Shown: positions 48,285-56,571, numbered from the stretch's first letter. The stretch: 64,000 bases of DNA from E44-bin88 sp050123275 (GCA_050123275.1 JASFHK010000001.1:62001-126000); one strand, 5' to 3'. Made by a program: numbers and translations. The notes: generated by a model from the sequence alone, not told the origin.

Positions 48285-49088
48285 TTATTTTTGCCGATTA
48301 GGCTTGCCGTTACGGCGGGGCATGACCACGATGTGCGGCGCGCCGGTGGGGTGCGTCTCCACCTTTACCGAAGCCGCGAACACCTCGCTGATGCCCGCCT
48401 CGGTTAAAACCTGCCGGGGCGTACCGTCAGCCCAGACCCGCCCGTTTTTGAGCAGGATTAACCGGTCGAAATAGAGCGAGGCCAGGTTCAGGTCGTGCAT
48501 GGCGGCGACCACGGTCAGCCCCCGCTCGATATTCAGCCCCCTCACCAGTTCCAGCATCTCCATCTGGTGGGCGATGTCAAGGTGCACGATAGGCTCGTCG
48601 AGCAAAAGCAGCCGCGGCTGCTGCGCCAGCGCCATGGCCAGGATTATCTTTTGCCTCTCACCGCCGCTCAACTCGTCGAAGCGGCGCTCTTCCAGTTCCC
48701 CAATGCCCACCAGCTCCAGAGAGCTGTCCACCGCCAGGCGGTCGGCGTCGCTCTCGGTAGCCAGCGCCTTGAAGAAAGGAGTCCGCCCCAGCATGACCAC
48801 CTCGCCGGCGGTAAAGGCGAAGGGGATATGAAACTGCTGCGGCACCACGGCCACGTTGCTGGCGATGAATTTACGGCTCAAATCCCGTAAATCGCTGCCG
48901 TCGAGCCTGATTCCCCCCCGTTTGGGCTTGAGGATGCCGCTGGCCAGCTTAATCAGCGTGGTCTTGCCCGAGCCGTTGGGCCCTAGAAGCCCCACCATTT
49001 CCCCCGGCTTGACGGAGAGGTTGATGTCCTCCAGCACCAGCCCGTCGAAATAGGAGAAATCCAGTCCTTCGATATCTAGGCCTGTCAT
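48285..49088 (-). CDS. btuD: Cobalamin/siderophore ABC transporter ATP-binding protein
   Basis: 267 residues. ABC motifs: Walker A GPNGSGKTT (about residues 35-43), Q-loop VVPQQFHIPF, signature LSGGERQ, Walker B LLLLDEP and H-loop AAMHD. The FecE/BtuD subgroup is shown by the segment VMLGRTPFFKALATESDADRLAVDSSLELVG and by HDLNLASLYFDRLILLKNGRV. The start overlaps the permease stop (TGATG). A cobalamin riboswitch leads the operon, so corrinoid import is the likely function. Confidence 0.9.
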   Translation of the reverse strand: MTGLDIEGLDFSYFDGLVLEDINLSVKPGEMVGLLGPNGSGKTTLIKLASGILKPKRGGIRLDGSDLRDLSRKFIASNVAVVPQQFHIPFAFTAGEVVMLGRTPFFKALATESDADRLAVDSSLELVGIGELEERRFDELSGGERQKIILAMALAQQPRLLLLDEPIVHLDIAHQMEMLELVRGLNIERGLTVVAAMHDLNLASLYFDRLILLKNGRVWADGTPRQVLTEAGISEVFAASVKVETHPTGAPHIVVMPRRNGKPNRQK

Positions 49089-50161
49089 CAGAAAGCGTAC
49101 TCCTTTCTGGTGCGCCTTAATAGATAGAGGAAGAAAGGCGCGCCGATTATGGCCGTAATCACCCCCACCGGTATCTCGGCCGGGGCCATGGCGATGCGGG
49201 CGATGAGGTCGGCGATGACGACGAAGGCACCCCCGCCCAGCGCCGCCGCGGGCAGGAGCAAACGGTGGTCGGGGCCCAGGAGCAGCCTCATGGCGTGGGG
49301 CACCACCAGCCCGACGAAGCCGATAAGGCCGCTGATGGAAACGGCGGCGGCGGTGAGCAGTGAGCCCAGCGCCAGTATGCCCAGCTTGTCCCTCTCCACG
49401 TTAACCCCCACGTAGGCCGCCCCTTCTTCGCCCAGCGATAGGGCGTTGAGGTGGACGGCGAAAAAGCGGGCCAGAATTACGCCGCCGATAACCAGCGGTG
49501 CGATGACGGCCAGCTGCCCCCAGCCGGCCACCGAGATGTGACCCAGCAGGTAGGCGTAGACCGATTGCAAATTAAGTTGCAGCTTGTCGCTGACGGTTAT
49601 CAGCAGCGCCATAATCGCCGACATCATGGCGCTGACCACCACCCCGGCCAGGAGCATGCTGATGATGGGCGTCTTGCCCCCCACCCGCGCCAGGTTATAG
49701 ACGAGGAAGACGGTGCCGATGGCGCCGATGAAGGCGGCTACCGGCACCAGCCCGAAGCCGAGGAAGGCTAGGCTCAGGGGCAGGAACATGGCGATGGTGG
49801 CCCCCAGCGCGGCTCCCGCCGAGGTGCCGATGATGTAGGGGTCGGCCATCGGGTTGCGCAATAGCCCCTGAAAGAGCACCCCCGCCGTGGCCAGGGCCAT
49901 GCCCACCAGCGCGCCGCCGATGACGCGGGGGAACCTCAGCTGGAAGATGATGCTTTCCTGCCCGTCCGTCCAGGTGGGCTGGAAGTCGAAGATGCCCGTC
50001 TTGTTGAGTACCATCTGGCCGATGTCGTCCATGGGTATGGCGACGGCGCCAAAGGCGCTGCCTAGGAAAATGGCGGCCAGCAGGCAGACCCCCAGCAGTG
50101 ACAGAATCAATATCAGTTTTCGGCGTCTTTTCAATTCGTAATCCCGATGCTTATTCGACAA
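49088..50161 (-). CDS. btuC: Cobalamin-type ABC transporter permease (FecCD family)
   Basis: 357 residues from a TTG at 50161 that follows GAGGGG by seven bases. About nine to ten helices are visible. FecCD/BtuC signatures: LRFPRVIGGALVGMALATAGVLFQGLLRNPMADPYIIGTSAGAALGA, LLAGVVVSAMMSAI, SGLIGFVGLVVPHAMRLLLGPDHR and the final EIPVGVITAIIGAPFFLYLLRR. No substrate-binding BtuF gene follows, so one must be encoded elsewhere. The mRNA leader is a cobalamin riboswitch with its terminator arm overlapping this gene's ribosome site. Confidence 0.92.
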   Translation of the reverse strand: MSNKHRDYELKRRRKLILILSLLGVCLLAAIFLGSAFGAVAIPMDDIGQMVLNKTGIFDFQPTWTDGQESIIFQLRFPRVIGGALVGMALATAGVLFQGLLRNPMADPYIIGTSAGAALGATIAMFLPLSLAFLGFGLVPVAAFIGAIGTVFLVYNLARVGGKTPIISMLLAGVVVSAMMSAIMALLITVSDKLQLNLQSVYAYLLGHISVAGWGQLAVIAPLVIGGVILARFFAVHLNALSLGEEGAAYVGVNVERDKLGILALGSLLTAAAVSISGLIGFVGLVVPHAMRLLLGPDHRLLLPAAALGGGAFVVIADLIARIAMAPAEIPVGVITAIIGAPFFLYLLRRTRKEYAF

Positions 50162-50163
50162 AA

Positions 50164-50193
50164 AAATCCCCTCGTCGGCTGGACAAGGGGATT
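50164..50193 (-). terminator. Riboswitch expression platform: terminator hairpin carrying the ribosome site
   Basis: On the minus strand AATCCCCTTGTC pairs with GACGAGGGGATT around a short CAGCC loop and is followed by TTTTT. The 3' arm contains GAGGGG, the ribosome binding site of btuC, so folding would block both elongation and initiation. Confidence 0.7.
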
Positions 50194-50195
50194 AA

Positions 50196-50368
50196 TCTCG
50201 TTAATCTGCCCCCCTTCTCCGCGGAGGCGACCGGGAACCGGGGCTGGTGTTCTGACTTACGAGGCTTTCACCTCGATTACAGCAGGCGGGACTGTGGCGG
50301 ATTCTCACCGCTCTTGCTTCCCATTTAAGCCCTCGCTCTGGCTCGGGCACCCCACTCGCTATTCAATT
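50196..50368 (-). ncRNA. Cobalamin riboswitch
   Basis: Read on the minus strand the leader holds the core elements of a cobalamin aptamer in order: GGGTGCCC, GGGAAGC, GGTGAGAATCCGCCACAGT, CCCGCC, a stem with GAGGTGAAAGCCTCG, and the B12 box AGTCAGAACACCAGCC (positions near 50245). It lies directly upstream of btuCD. High adenosyl- or other cobalamin should shut expression off through the hairpin at 50164-50193. Confidence 0.93.
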
Positions 50369-50375
50369 TTAATAG

Positions 50376-50404
50376 AGCATAGCAAAAAGGCGGGTTGAAG
50401 TCAA
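50376..50404 (-). promoter_or_regulatory. Promoter of the riboswitch-btuCD transcript
   Basis: On the minus strand TTGACT (50404-50399), 17 bp, TATGCT (50381-50376), placing the transcript start at the 5' end of the aptamer. Confidence 0.65.
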
Positions 50405-50409
50405 CGGGC

Positions 50410-51714
50410 TTAATAAATGGCCAGCCCGGGCAGGAAGGTGGCAATCTGGGGGAAGACCATCAGTATGATTACGGCGACGACGATAGCCGCCAGGAAGGGG
50501 AGTATCCCCTTGAAGATGCTTTCCAGCGGCACGTCGGGCGCCACCCCCTTGATGACATAGACGTTCAGGCCCACCGGCGGCGTGATGACCCCCATCTCGG
50601 TGACGAGGACGATTATCACCCCGAACCAGATGGGGTCGAAACCGAGCACCAGCACCACCGGGTAGATGATGGGTACGGTAAGCGTAATCAGGGCCAGGGC
50701 GTCCATGAAGCAGCCCCCCACCAGATAGATCAAAACGATGACCCCCATAATCGCCATCGGCGGCAAGGGTAGCCCTCCCACCCACTCCGAGAGTATCAGG
50801 GGTAGCTTGGCCACGGCCATGAAGTGCCCGAAGATAATGGCGCCGGTGACGATAATCATCACCATGCAGGTGATGCGCAGCGTGTCCTTGATGGCAAAGA
50901 CAAAGCCCTTCCAGTTCAGCTGCCGCCGCGCCAGCCCGATAATAAGCGCCCCGCCGGCGCCGGCGGCGCCCGCCTGGGTGGGGCTGAACCAGCCCAGGAA
51001 AAGCCCGCCGATAACCAGCGCGAAGAGGACGAACATCTCGATGACCCCCACCATGCCGGTCAGCTTTTCCTTCCAGCTGGTGGGAGCACCTCCCGGGGCC
51101 AGACTGGGGTTGCGCTTGCAAAGGATAAGCACCGTGGCGATGAACAGCCCCGCCAGCAGCAAGCCCGGCAAAACGCCGGCGATAAAGAGCTTGCCGATGG
51201 ACTGCTCGGTCATGATGCCGTAGATGATAAAGATGGTGCTGGGAGGGATGAGAATGCCCAGGCTGCCCGCGGCGGCGACGCAGCCCGTGGCCAGCGAATC
51301 GTTGTAGTTATAGCGCTTCATCTCGGGCAGGGCTACCCGGCCCATGGCGGCGGCGGTGGCGTTGGTCGAGCCGCACATGGCGGCAAAACCGGCGCAGGCG
51401 GCGATGGTGGCCATGGCCAGCCCGCCCTTCATTTGCCCGAAGGCGGTATAGCCCGCCTGATAGAGACGACGGCTCATCCCCGAGGCGTAGGCAATAGAGC
51501 CCATGAAGATAAACATGGGGATAACAGTCAAAGAATAGGAAGACAGGTTGGCGAAGAAGTCGCGGGCGAGCAGGCTCAAGCCCGCGTCGGGCGAGGTCAG
51601 CAGGCAAAAACCGGCCATGCCCACGAAAGCCATGGCGAAACCCACGGGCATGCCGATGAGAAATAGCATTACCAGGACGACGATACCGATAAGGCCGACG
51701 GTAGCTGGGCTCAC
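50410..51714 (-). CDS. dctM: TRAP transporter large permease (DctM)
   Basis: 434 residues with 12 or more helices. DctM signatures are FLIGMPVGFAMAFVGMAGF near the N-terminus, YSLTVIPMFIFMGSIAYASGMSRRLY, ACAGFAAMCGSTNATAAAMGRVALPEM, GILIPPSTIFIIYGI, MDALALITLTVPIIYPVVLVLGFDPIWFG and TPPVGLNVYVIKGVAPDVPLESIFKGILPFL. This is the channel of a sodium-driven, high-affinity uptake system for carboxylates or similar acids. Its start overlaps the DctQ stop by 4 bp. The riboswitch promoter of btuCD begins just beyond its stop codon. Confidence 0.94.
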   Translation of the reverse strand: MSPATVGLIGIVVLVMLFLIGMPVGFAMAFVGMAGFCLLTSPDAGLSLLARDFFANLSSYSLTVIPMFIFMGSIAYASGMSRRLYQAGYTAFGQMKGGLAMATIAACAGFAAMCGSTNATAAAMGRVALPEMKRYNYNDSLATGCVAAAGSLGILIPPSTIFIIYGIMTEQSIGKLFIAGVLPGLLLAGLFIATVLILCKRNPSLAPGGAPTSWKEKLTGMVGVIEMFVLFALVIGGLFLGWFSPTQAGAAGAGGALIIGLARRQLNWKGFVFAIKDTLRITCMVMIIVTGAIIFGHFMAVAKLPLILSEWVGGLPLPPMAIMGVIVLIYLVGGCFMDALALITLTVPIIYPVVLVLGFDPIWFGVIIVLVTEMGVITPPVGLNVYVIKGVAPDVPLESIFKGILPFLAAIVVAVIILMVFPQIATFLPGLAIY

Positions 51715-52229
51715 CCGCGCACCGCCTTCCTTATCGACTTATAGACCTCCAGCGCCAGCGCCATGCAAACGGGGATACAGCAAAAAGCGATGGCGTGGAC
51801 GAAGGGGTAGAAGGGTATCCGCTGCGTCATGGAGACGGTGCCTTTGGCCTGGAGGCTCAATCCGTACTCGACGCTCTGCCAGGCGAGCAAGGCGAAGAGG
51901 ATAAAGCTCAACAGCCAGATAAAGGCGGCGATGCCCGCCTGCACCCGTTCCGGCAGGCGCATGACCACGAATTCCACCCTGATGTGCCCGCGTAAACGCT
52001 GGGTGTAAGCGATGGCGAAGGCGGTTACCACTACCCCCAGAAAAGCCACTACCTCGATACCGCCGGGGATAGGTCGGAAAAAGGGAACTCCGGCCTGGGC
52101 GAGCTTGATGCCGAAGATATCGGCTATGGTCAGGCCGAGAATAGCCAACAGTCCGGCGCCCGCTACCCAGTTAAGCCAGTTGCTGAAAGAATCGATAAAT
52201 CTTTCCAGGCGCTCCATTTTGCCCGACAT
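51711..52229 (-). CDS. dctQ: TRAP transporter small permease (DctQ)
   Basis: 172 residues with four transmembrane helices at about 16-36, 55-78, 95-116 and 138-160. The pattern of an N-terminal coiled helix followed by WVAGAGLLAILGLTIADI, GIEVVAFLGVVVTAFAIAYTQR and GHIRVEFVVMRLPERVQ is the DctQ family signature. It lies between the binding-protein and large-permease genes, as usual. A strong hairpin at 52250-52287 precedes it. The ATG at 52229 is assumed; MERLERF four codons later is possible. Confidence 0.88.
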   Translation of the reverse strand: MSGKMERLERFIDSFSNWLNWVAGAGLLAILGLTIADIFGIKLAQAGVPFFRPIPGGIEVVAFLGVVVTAFAIAYTQRLRGHIRVEFVVMRLPERVQAGIAAFIWLLSFILFALLAWQSVEYGLSLQAKGTVSMTQRIPFYPFVHAIAFCCIPVCMALALEVYKSIRKAVRG

Positions 52230-52249
52230 AGGCTTAAGCCCATTCTTCA

Positions 52250-52287
52250 GGGGTGTTCGAAAGCCGGGGTTATCTCCCGAACACCCC
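52250..52287. other. Intergenic hairpin between dctP and dctQ
   Basis: GGGGTGTTCG (52250-52259) and CGAACACCCC (52278-52287) are perfect inverted repeats with an 18-bp loop and no T tract. Such hairpins after a binding-protein gene commonly protect its mRNA and reduce downstream expression. Confidence 0.6.
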
Positions 52288-52314
52288 CAATTTCCGTCCG
52301 GAGTGATTATCTAT

Positions 52315-53430
52315 CTATTCGGTTGGTACCAGCGGTTTAATTTCGGTTTCAACCCAGGTGACGCATTCGTCCAGTGACGGTGCCAGTGCCGTCCAGTAAG
52401 ACACGCGTTCGATCAGGTATGCCTCGTAGTCGTCAACGGGCAGCCCCAGGGCGCCCTTCTCCGTCATGTAGGTGTCCTTGACTACGGAGGCGGCGTCAAC
52501 CCAGCGCGCCATCTCGGTGGCGTCGAGCTCGATTATCTCCCTGCCCTCGAAGGTGAGGAAGTAATCGGCGGCTGCCTTGTCGTAATAGGTCCAGAGCTTG
52601 GCGTGCTTTTCCGCCCACTCCTCGCTGACCTCGTCGAAGATGTCCTGGATGTCGCCGGGCAGACTGTCCCAGGTGTCCGAGTTCATCACCACGAAGAAGT
52701 CGGTGGTGTAAGCTACGTCATAGCAGTTGGTAACGTATTTGACCACCTCGGCCTGATTCCAGCCCAGCAGCGGCTCCATGGGGGTCATGCTGCCGTCGAT
52801 GGTGCCCTTGGACATCAGCTCGTAGGCATCTCCCTGGGCGGCGGCATAGCCGGTGGCGCCCAGCGCCTCGGCGATAGCCGCGCCGACACCGGTTGACCTC
52901 AACACCAGTCCTGCCATGTCCTCCAAGGTGTAAACAGGCGTGTCAACGGTGAGCAGGATGCCCGGGCCGTGAGCGTGGAAATAGAGCGGGTGGCAATCAT
53001 CAAATTCGGCGGGGGTAAACTCGTTGTAGAAATCGGTGGCTACCTTGGTAGCTACCCAGCCGTTGGGGTAGCCGTGGGGCAGGTCCACCAGCTCGGAGGC
53101 GGGAAAGCGCCCCATGGTGTAGGCCAGGCAGGACATACCGATATCGGTGATACCCTCGACCACGGCGTCGTAGGTATCAGCGGCGGCGGCTAAGCCCCCG
53201 GCCGGATAGTAGGTAATGGTTACCCTGCCGTCGGTGCGCGTTTCAATCTCCTTGCAGAATTCGTCGGCCAGTATGCTGTGGTAGTTGGTCGACGGGAAGA
53301 AGTTGTTGTAGGTCAGCTCGAAGGTTTCCTCTGGTTCCCCGCCGTTGCCGTCCTCGTCGCCGTTACAACCGCCCACCAGTGGGAACGCCAGCAGCGCCAA
53401 CGCCAGAAAAACGAAAAAGAATTTCTTCAT
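52315..53430 (-). CDS. dctP: TRAP transporter substrate-binding lipoprotein (DctP)
   Basis: 371 residues from the ATG at 53430, nine bases after GGAGGT. The signal peptide ends in the lipobox LVGGC, so the protein is a lipoprotein. After an acidic linker it shows the DctP fold: TYNNFFPSTNYHSILADEFC at the start, RVTITYYPAGGL, VEGITDIGMSCLAYTMGRFP, the long hinge strand and VLRSTGVGAAIAEALGATGY with the usual ligand-binding Arg region, ending in helical SYWTALAPSLDECVTWVETE. The substrate cannot be predicted. Downstream are the small and large permease genes. A short upstream reading frame overlaps its start. Confidence 0.9.
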   Translation of the reverse strand: MKKFFFVFLALALLAFPLVGGCNGDEDGNGGEPEETFELTYNNFFPSTNYHSILADEFCKEIETRTDGRVTITYYPAGGLAAAADTYDAVVEGITDIGMSCLAYTMGRFPASELVDLPHGYPNGWVATKVATDFYNEFTPAEFDDCHPLYFHAHGPGILLTVDTPVYTLEDMAGLVLRSTGVGAAIAEALGATGYAAAQGDAYELMSKGTIDGSMTPMEPLLGWNQAEVVKYVTNCYDVAYTTDFFVVMNSDTWDSLPGDIQDIFDEVSEEWAEKHAKLWTYYDKAAADYFLTFEGREIIELDATEMARWVDAASVVKDTYMTEKGALGLPVDDYEAYLIERVSYWTALAPSLDECVTWVETEIKPLVPTE

Positions 53431-53483
53431 GGTGATACCTCCAAAAAGGGGGAAAATTGGGGAGGATGACCCGGTTGGCTCAT
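53427..53483 (-). CDS. 18-residue upstream reading frame coupled to dctP
   Basis: An ATG at 53483 with AGGAGG nine bases upstream opens an 18-codon frame rich in Pro, Ser and Phe whose TGA overlaps the dctP ATG (ATGA). The ribosome site is as strong as that of dctP itself. It may be a translated leader peptide; nothing else supports it. Confidence 0.3.
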   Translation of the reverse strand: MSQPGHPPQFSPFLEVSP

Positions 53484-53532
53484 ATATTACCACCTCCTAA
53501 ATCGAATTTATTAGAAGTTGAAGGTAATATAT
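53482..53532. promoter_or_regulatory. 10-bp inverted repeat upstream of dctP
   Basis: ATATATTACC (53482-53491) and GGTAATATAT (53523-53532) are perfect inverted repeats 31 bp apart. They flank the ribosome site of the short upstream frame, so they could form an RNA stem or paired operator half-sites. Confidence 0.4.
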
Positions 53533-53599
53533 CTATAAAAATATCTGGCGCATGCCAGGCGGGTTTCCAACCTAAAACTACTCCTCAACCGTCCTCTTG

Positions 53600-54583
53600 T
53601 CAAGGGGTTTTGGCGGTAGAGAAGATTTTCTTGAGCCGACTGGTTATGTTTTGTACCTTGATTTGCGGCAGCAGCGCTTCGACGTCTTCGCGGCGGGCGA
53701 GCTCGGTGCCCGGGGTCAGCACGGCGGCGGTGCCCATGGCCACCGCCAGCCGGCAGGCTTTGGTCAGCGGCCCTTCCCCGGCCAGTTTGAGGGCGAAACC
53801 GGCGATGGTGCAATCACCGGCGCCCACCGTGCTCTTCACCTTCACCTCGGGCGGCGTTACCTTGAGCACGGTTTTCTTGGTGGCGGCGATAATGCCGTCG
53901 CCGCCCCGCGAGATAACGGCGATTTCGGCGCCCATCTCGACGATGTCCAGAGCCGCCTTGATGACGGCGTTTTCGTCGGGCAACTCGCGGCCCACCAGCG
54001 ATTGCGCCTCCCGCACGTTGGGCTTGACCAGATAGGGCCTGGCCTTCATGCCCTCGACCAGCCACTGGTCGTCGGCGTCGAGGATGGTGCGCACCCCGTA
54101 CTTTTTCGCCTCCAGGATAATGGTGTAATAGACGTTGTCGGGGATGCCGGGCGGCGCGCTGCCCCCCATCACGATTAAATCGGGGCCGGGGCTGATGCGT
54201 TTCATCTTGCGCTGGAAGCGGTCGAACTCGTCCCTGGTGATGTGGGGGCCGGGGGCGTCGATGCGGGTCTGCTTGCCCGTTTTGTTGTCGGTGATGATAA
54301 AGTTGGTCCGCGTTTCCCCCTTGATGGGGGTAAAGCTGAAGGGCACCCCTTCCTCGTCGAGGAAGATTTCCACCGCCCGCCCCAGAGCCCCGCCGATGAA
54401 GCCGTAGGCGATGGTACGCCCCTTCATCTCGTTGATGGCCCGGGAAACGTCGATGCCCTTGCCCCCCGCGTAGCGGTGCAGCCGCGACCAGCGGTTGGGC
54501 CCGTCCACCACCAGACCGTCCACGGTGATATGCTGGTCGAGGCTGGGGTTAAGGGTTATGGTGATAATCAGGGTGTTGTTCAT
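53600..54583 (-). CDS. PfkB-family sugar phosphate kinase (tagatose-6-phosphate/1-phosphofructokinase type)
   Basis: 327 residues. The N-terminal TLNPSLDQHITVDGL is specific for the fructose-1-phosphate/tagatose-6-phosphate kinase branch. The first signature is HRYAGGKGIDVSRAINEM (substrate-binding Gly-Gly-Lys) and the second, VKSTVGAGDCTIAGFALKL, carries the catalytic Asp in GAGD. The ATG lies one base after the stop of the LacD-like aldolase gene without its own ribosome site, so translation is coupled. Together they form the tagatose-6-phosphate to triose pathway, or an equivalent route for another ketose phosphate. Confidence 0.88.
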   Translation of the reverse strand: MNNTLIITITLNPSLDQHITVDGLVVDGPNRWSRLHRYAGGKGIDVSRAINEMKGRTIAYGFIGGALGRAVEIFLDEEGVPFSFTPIKGETRTNFIITDNKTGKQTRIDAPGPHITRDEFDRFQRKMKRISPGPDLIVMGGSAPPGIPDNVYYTIILEAKKYGVRTILDADDQWLVEGMKARPYLVKPNVREAQSLVGRELPDENAVIKAALDIVEMGAEIAVISRGGDGIIAATKKTVLKVTPPEVKVKSTVGAGDCTIAGFALKLAGEGPLTKACRLAVAMGTAAVLTPGTELARREDVEALLPQIKVQNITSRLKKIFSTAKTP

Positions 54584-54584
54584 A

Positions 54585-55586
54585 TCAGTATTGCTGGTAC
54601 CAGCCTTCGCCGATTTCGGCCAGCCCGTCGCGCTCCAGTCCCAACTTCTTGTACCAGGGCACGGCGTGCTTGGCGGCGATTTCGGCCAGTTTCTTTAAGC
54701 GGTCGGCGCCCAGTGTCCGGAGCATTTTGGCCCGCTCCTTGGCGCCTTCGATGTTCATCGCCTCCTGCCAGATAGCCCGCCCGGCCAGAAAACCGGAGGC
54801 GCCGGCTTTGCAGGCGATTTCCACCTGCTGGCAAAAGACCTCGAAGCTGACTCCGGCGCTCAAGACCACCCAGGGCACCTGCGCCGCCTTGTCCAGCTTC
54901 CGGCAAATTTCGGTGAGCTTGCCCTTGTCCTGGTTGTAGCGCAGGTCGCCGGGAAACTCGGACTTGAGCAAATCAATGGGTAGGTTGGTAATGTGGCCGG
55001 CGGTCTTGGGCACCAGCTGCTCCTTGGCGGCGGCGAACCGGGCCGGATTTTTGGTTTCCTCGCCCAGCGGGTAGCTCAGCGGCTCGATGACGCAGGGGAT
55101 ATCCTGTTGCAGGCACTGCTGTCCCACCGCCTCCACCAGGTTTATCATCTTTTTAGCCGGCTCGTTGAGGTCGGGGCGGTAATAGACGAGGAACTTCACC
55201 GCAGAGGCGCCCATGCGCTTTATTTTCTCCACGCTCCACCCCTCCTCGAACTGGCTCACGCGCAGCTCGGGGGTGCCCGCGTAGCCCGAGGCTTCCAGGC
55301 TGACCAGCAATCCGGTGCTCTTGGGCAGGGCGCTGCGGCCGATGCACTGCGCCGCGCCGAAAAGCGGGTCGAGCAGTACGGCGCTGGCGTGGGGAGCCAG
55401 GCAGGTGCAAAGCTCCAGTTTGCGCTGGGCCATCTCCTCGTAGCCGGTGCCCCCCTCGACCACGTGCCCGCCCTCCATCATGCGGCTCATCGAGCGGCGG
55501 TGGTCCATGGCGCACATGTTAAAGACACCGTCTTCGTTGGCCAGTTCCTGTAAGCCACGCAGCTTGCCGATGGTCAGCTTCTTCAT
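54585..55586 (-). CDS. Tagatose 1,6-bisphosphate aldolase-like protein (LacD family)
   Basis: 333 residues starting MKKLTIGKLRGLQELANEDG, close to the standard start of LacD. Class I aldolases of this family form a Schiff base with a lysine. Recognisable parts are FNMCAMDHRRSM, VLLDPLFGAAQCI, SVEKIKRMGASAVKFLVYY (strand with the candidate lysine in AVKFLVYY, about residues 130-137), DIPCVIEPLSYP and the phosphate-binding SAGVSFEVFCQQVEIACKAGASGFLAGRAIW. It is followed directly by the PfkB kinase gene. Upstream lies only the repeat element copy D. Confidence 0.87.
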   Translation of the reverse strand: MKKLTIGKLRGLQELANEDGVFNMCAMDHRRSMSRMMEGGHVVEGGTGYEEMAQRKLELCTCLAPHASAVLLDPLFGAAQCIGRSALPKSTGLLVSLEASGYAGTPELRVSQFEEGWSVEKIKRMGASAVKFLVYYRPDLNEPAKKMINLVEAVGQQCLQQDIPCVIEPLSYPLGEETKNPARFAAAKEQLVPKTAGHITNLPIDLLKSEFPGDLRYNQDKGKLTEICRKLDKAAQVPWVVLSAGVSFEVFCQQVEIACKAGASGFLAGRAIWQEAMNIEGAKERAKMLRTLGADRLKKLAEIAAKHAVPWYKKLGLERDGLAEIGEGWYQQY

Positions 55587-55645
55587 GCCGTTGCGCTATT
55601 ATGCCCCATAAAACAGATATAATCAAGACTTTTCCAGATGATTTC

Positions 55646-55851
55646 TCCCCGCCCCTTTTTAATCTTTTCCCGCCCGCCGCCCTTTAATTTATAGGGGGCA
55701 AAGCCCCCTAAAACCCCCCAAAATAAGAGATATAAGGTTAACCCTTGTAGGGTGGTGAGGTCACCCCCGGAAGGAATTCTATAGGGAGAATCCCTTCTAA
55801 GGGCGGGCAGGGCGGGTCACAACAACGTTGGTTAACAAAGGGGGGGTGGGG
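55646..55851 (+). repeat. MITE-like palindrome-rich repeat, copy D
   Basis: About 206 bp beginning CTCCCCGCCCCTTTTTAATC, continuing CCCGCCCGCCGCCCTTTAAT and AGGGGGCAAAGCCCCCT, and ending AACAAAGGGGGGGTGGGG, with a 30-40 bp extra segment (GGTCACCCCCGGAAGGAATT region) not seen in copies A-C. It accounts for most of the 340-bp gap between the aldolase gene and plsC. Confidence 0.72.
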
Positions 55852-55871
55852 AAAACAAAACAACGGAGTGT

Positions 55872-55900
55872 TTGTCATTCATACTGGTCAGGGTTATAAT
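55872..55900 (+). promoter_or_regulatory. Promoter of plsC-ispH
   Basis: TTGTCA at 55872-55877, exactly 17 bp, then a perfect TATAAT at 55895-55900. Confidence 0.75.
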
Positions 55901-55929
55901 TGATTTGACATATTATCGGAGTGGTTGCC

Positions 55930-56571
55930 TTGTCCTGTTTCTATCGCATCGGCCAGGTTTTTGTCGCTGCCGGATTCCGGCTCTTTACCCGATGGCGGGT
56001 CGAGGGCCGAGAAAACATCCCTAAAGAGGGCGGGCTGCTGGTGGTGTCCAACCACCTTAACTTCAACGACCCGCCCCTGCTCGGCGCCAGCCTGAACCGC
56101 CGTATCGTCTTCATGGCCAAGGAGGAGCTTTTCCGCGCCCCGCTTATCGGCTGGTGCCTGCGCCGGCTGGGCGCTTTCCCGGTGCGCCGGGGCCGGCTCG
56201 ACCGCCAGACCATCCGCCGTGTGGAGCAGGTCCTAGACGAAGGTTACGCCCTGTTGATGTTCCCCGAGTCCACCCGCAGCCCCAAGGCCCAGCTCCAGCC
56301 GGCTTTGCCCGGCTCGGCGCTGTTCGCCAGCCGCCACGGCGTGCCCGTCCTGCCGGTGGCTATCTCCGGCACCGAGAAGTTCCGCCAGTGGTTCTGGATG
56401 TTCCGCCGCCCCCGCATCACCGTCAAAATCGGAAAACCCTTTACGCTGCCCGCGTCGGATGCTAAAAAATCACGTGAAAAGCTGGCGGCGCACACCGAGT
56501 TTATCATGCGCCGCATCGCCGAGCTTTTACCCCCCGAATACCGGGGGGTCTATGGGGAGGGGGAAAAGTGA
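55930..56571 (+). CDS. plsC: 1-acylglycerol-3-phosphate acyltransferase
   Basis: About 213 residues from the TTG at 55930, eight bases after GGAG; the GTG at 55921 overlaps that site. PlsC makes phosphatidic acid for membrane lipids. The acyltransferase blocks are VVSNHLNFNDPPLLGA (catalytic HX4D, about residues 41-46), MAKEELFRAPLIGWCLRRLGAFPV, MFPESTRSP (substrate phosphate, about residue 116) and VPVLPVAISGTEKF. The N-terminal hydrophobic segment is short. It overlaps ispH by 4 bp (GTGA), so both envelope-lipid genes are expressed together. Confidence 0.92.
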   Translation: MSCFYRIGQVFVAAGFRLFTRWRVEGRENIPKEGGLLVVSNHLNFNDPPLLGASLNRRIVFMAKEELFRAPLIGWCLRRLGAFPVRRGRLDRQTIRRVEQVLDEGYALLMFPESTRSPKAQLQPALPGSALFASRHGVPVLPVAISGTEKFRQWFWMFRRPRITVKIGKPFTLPASDAKKSREKLAAHTEFIMRRIAELLPPEYRGVYGEGEK

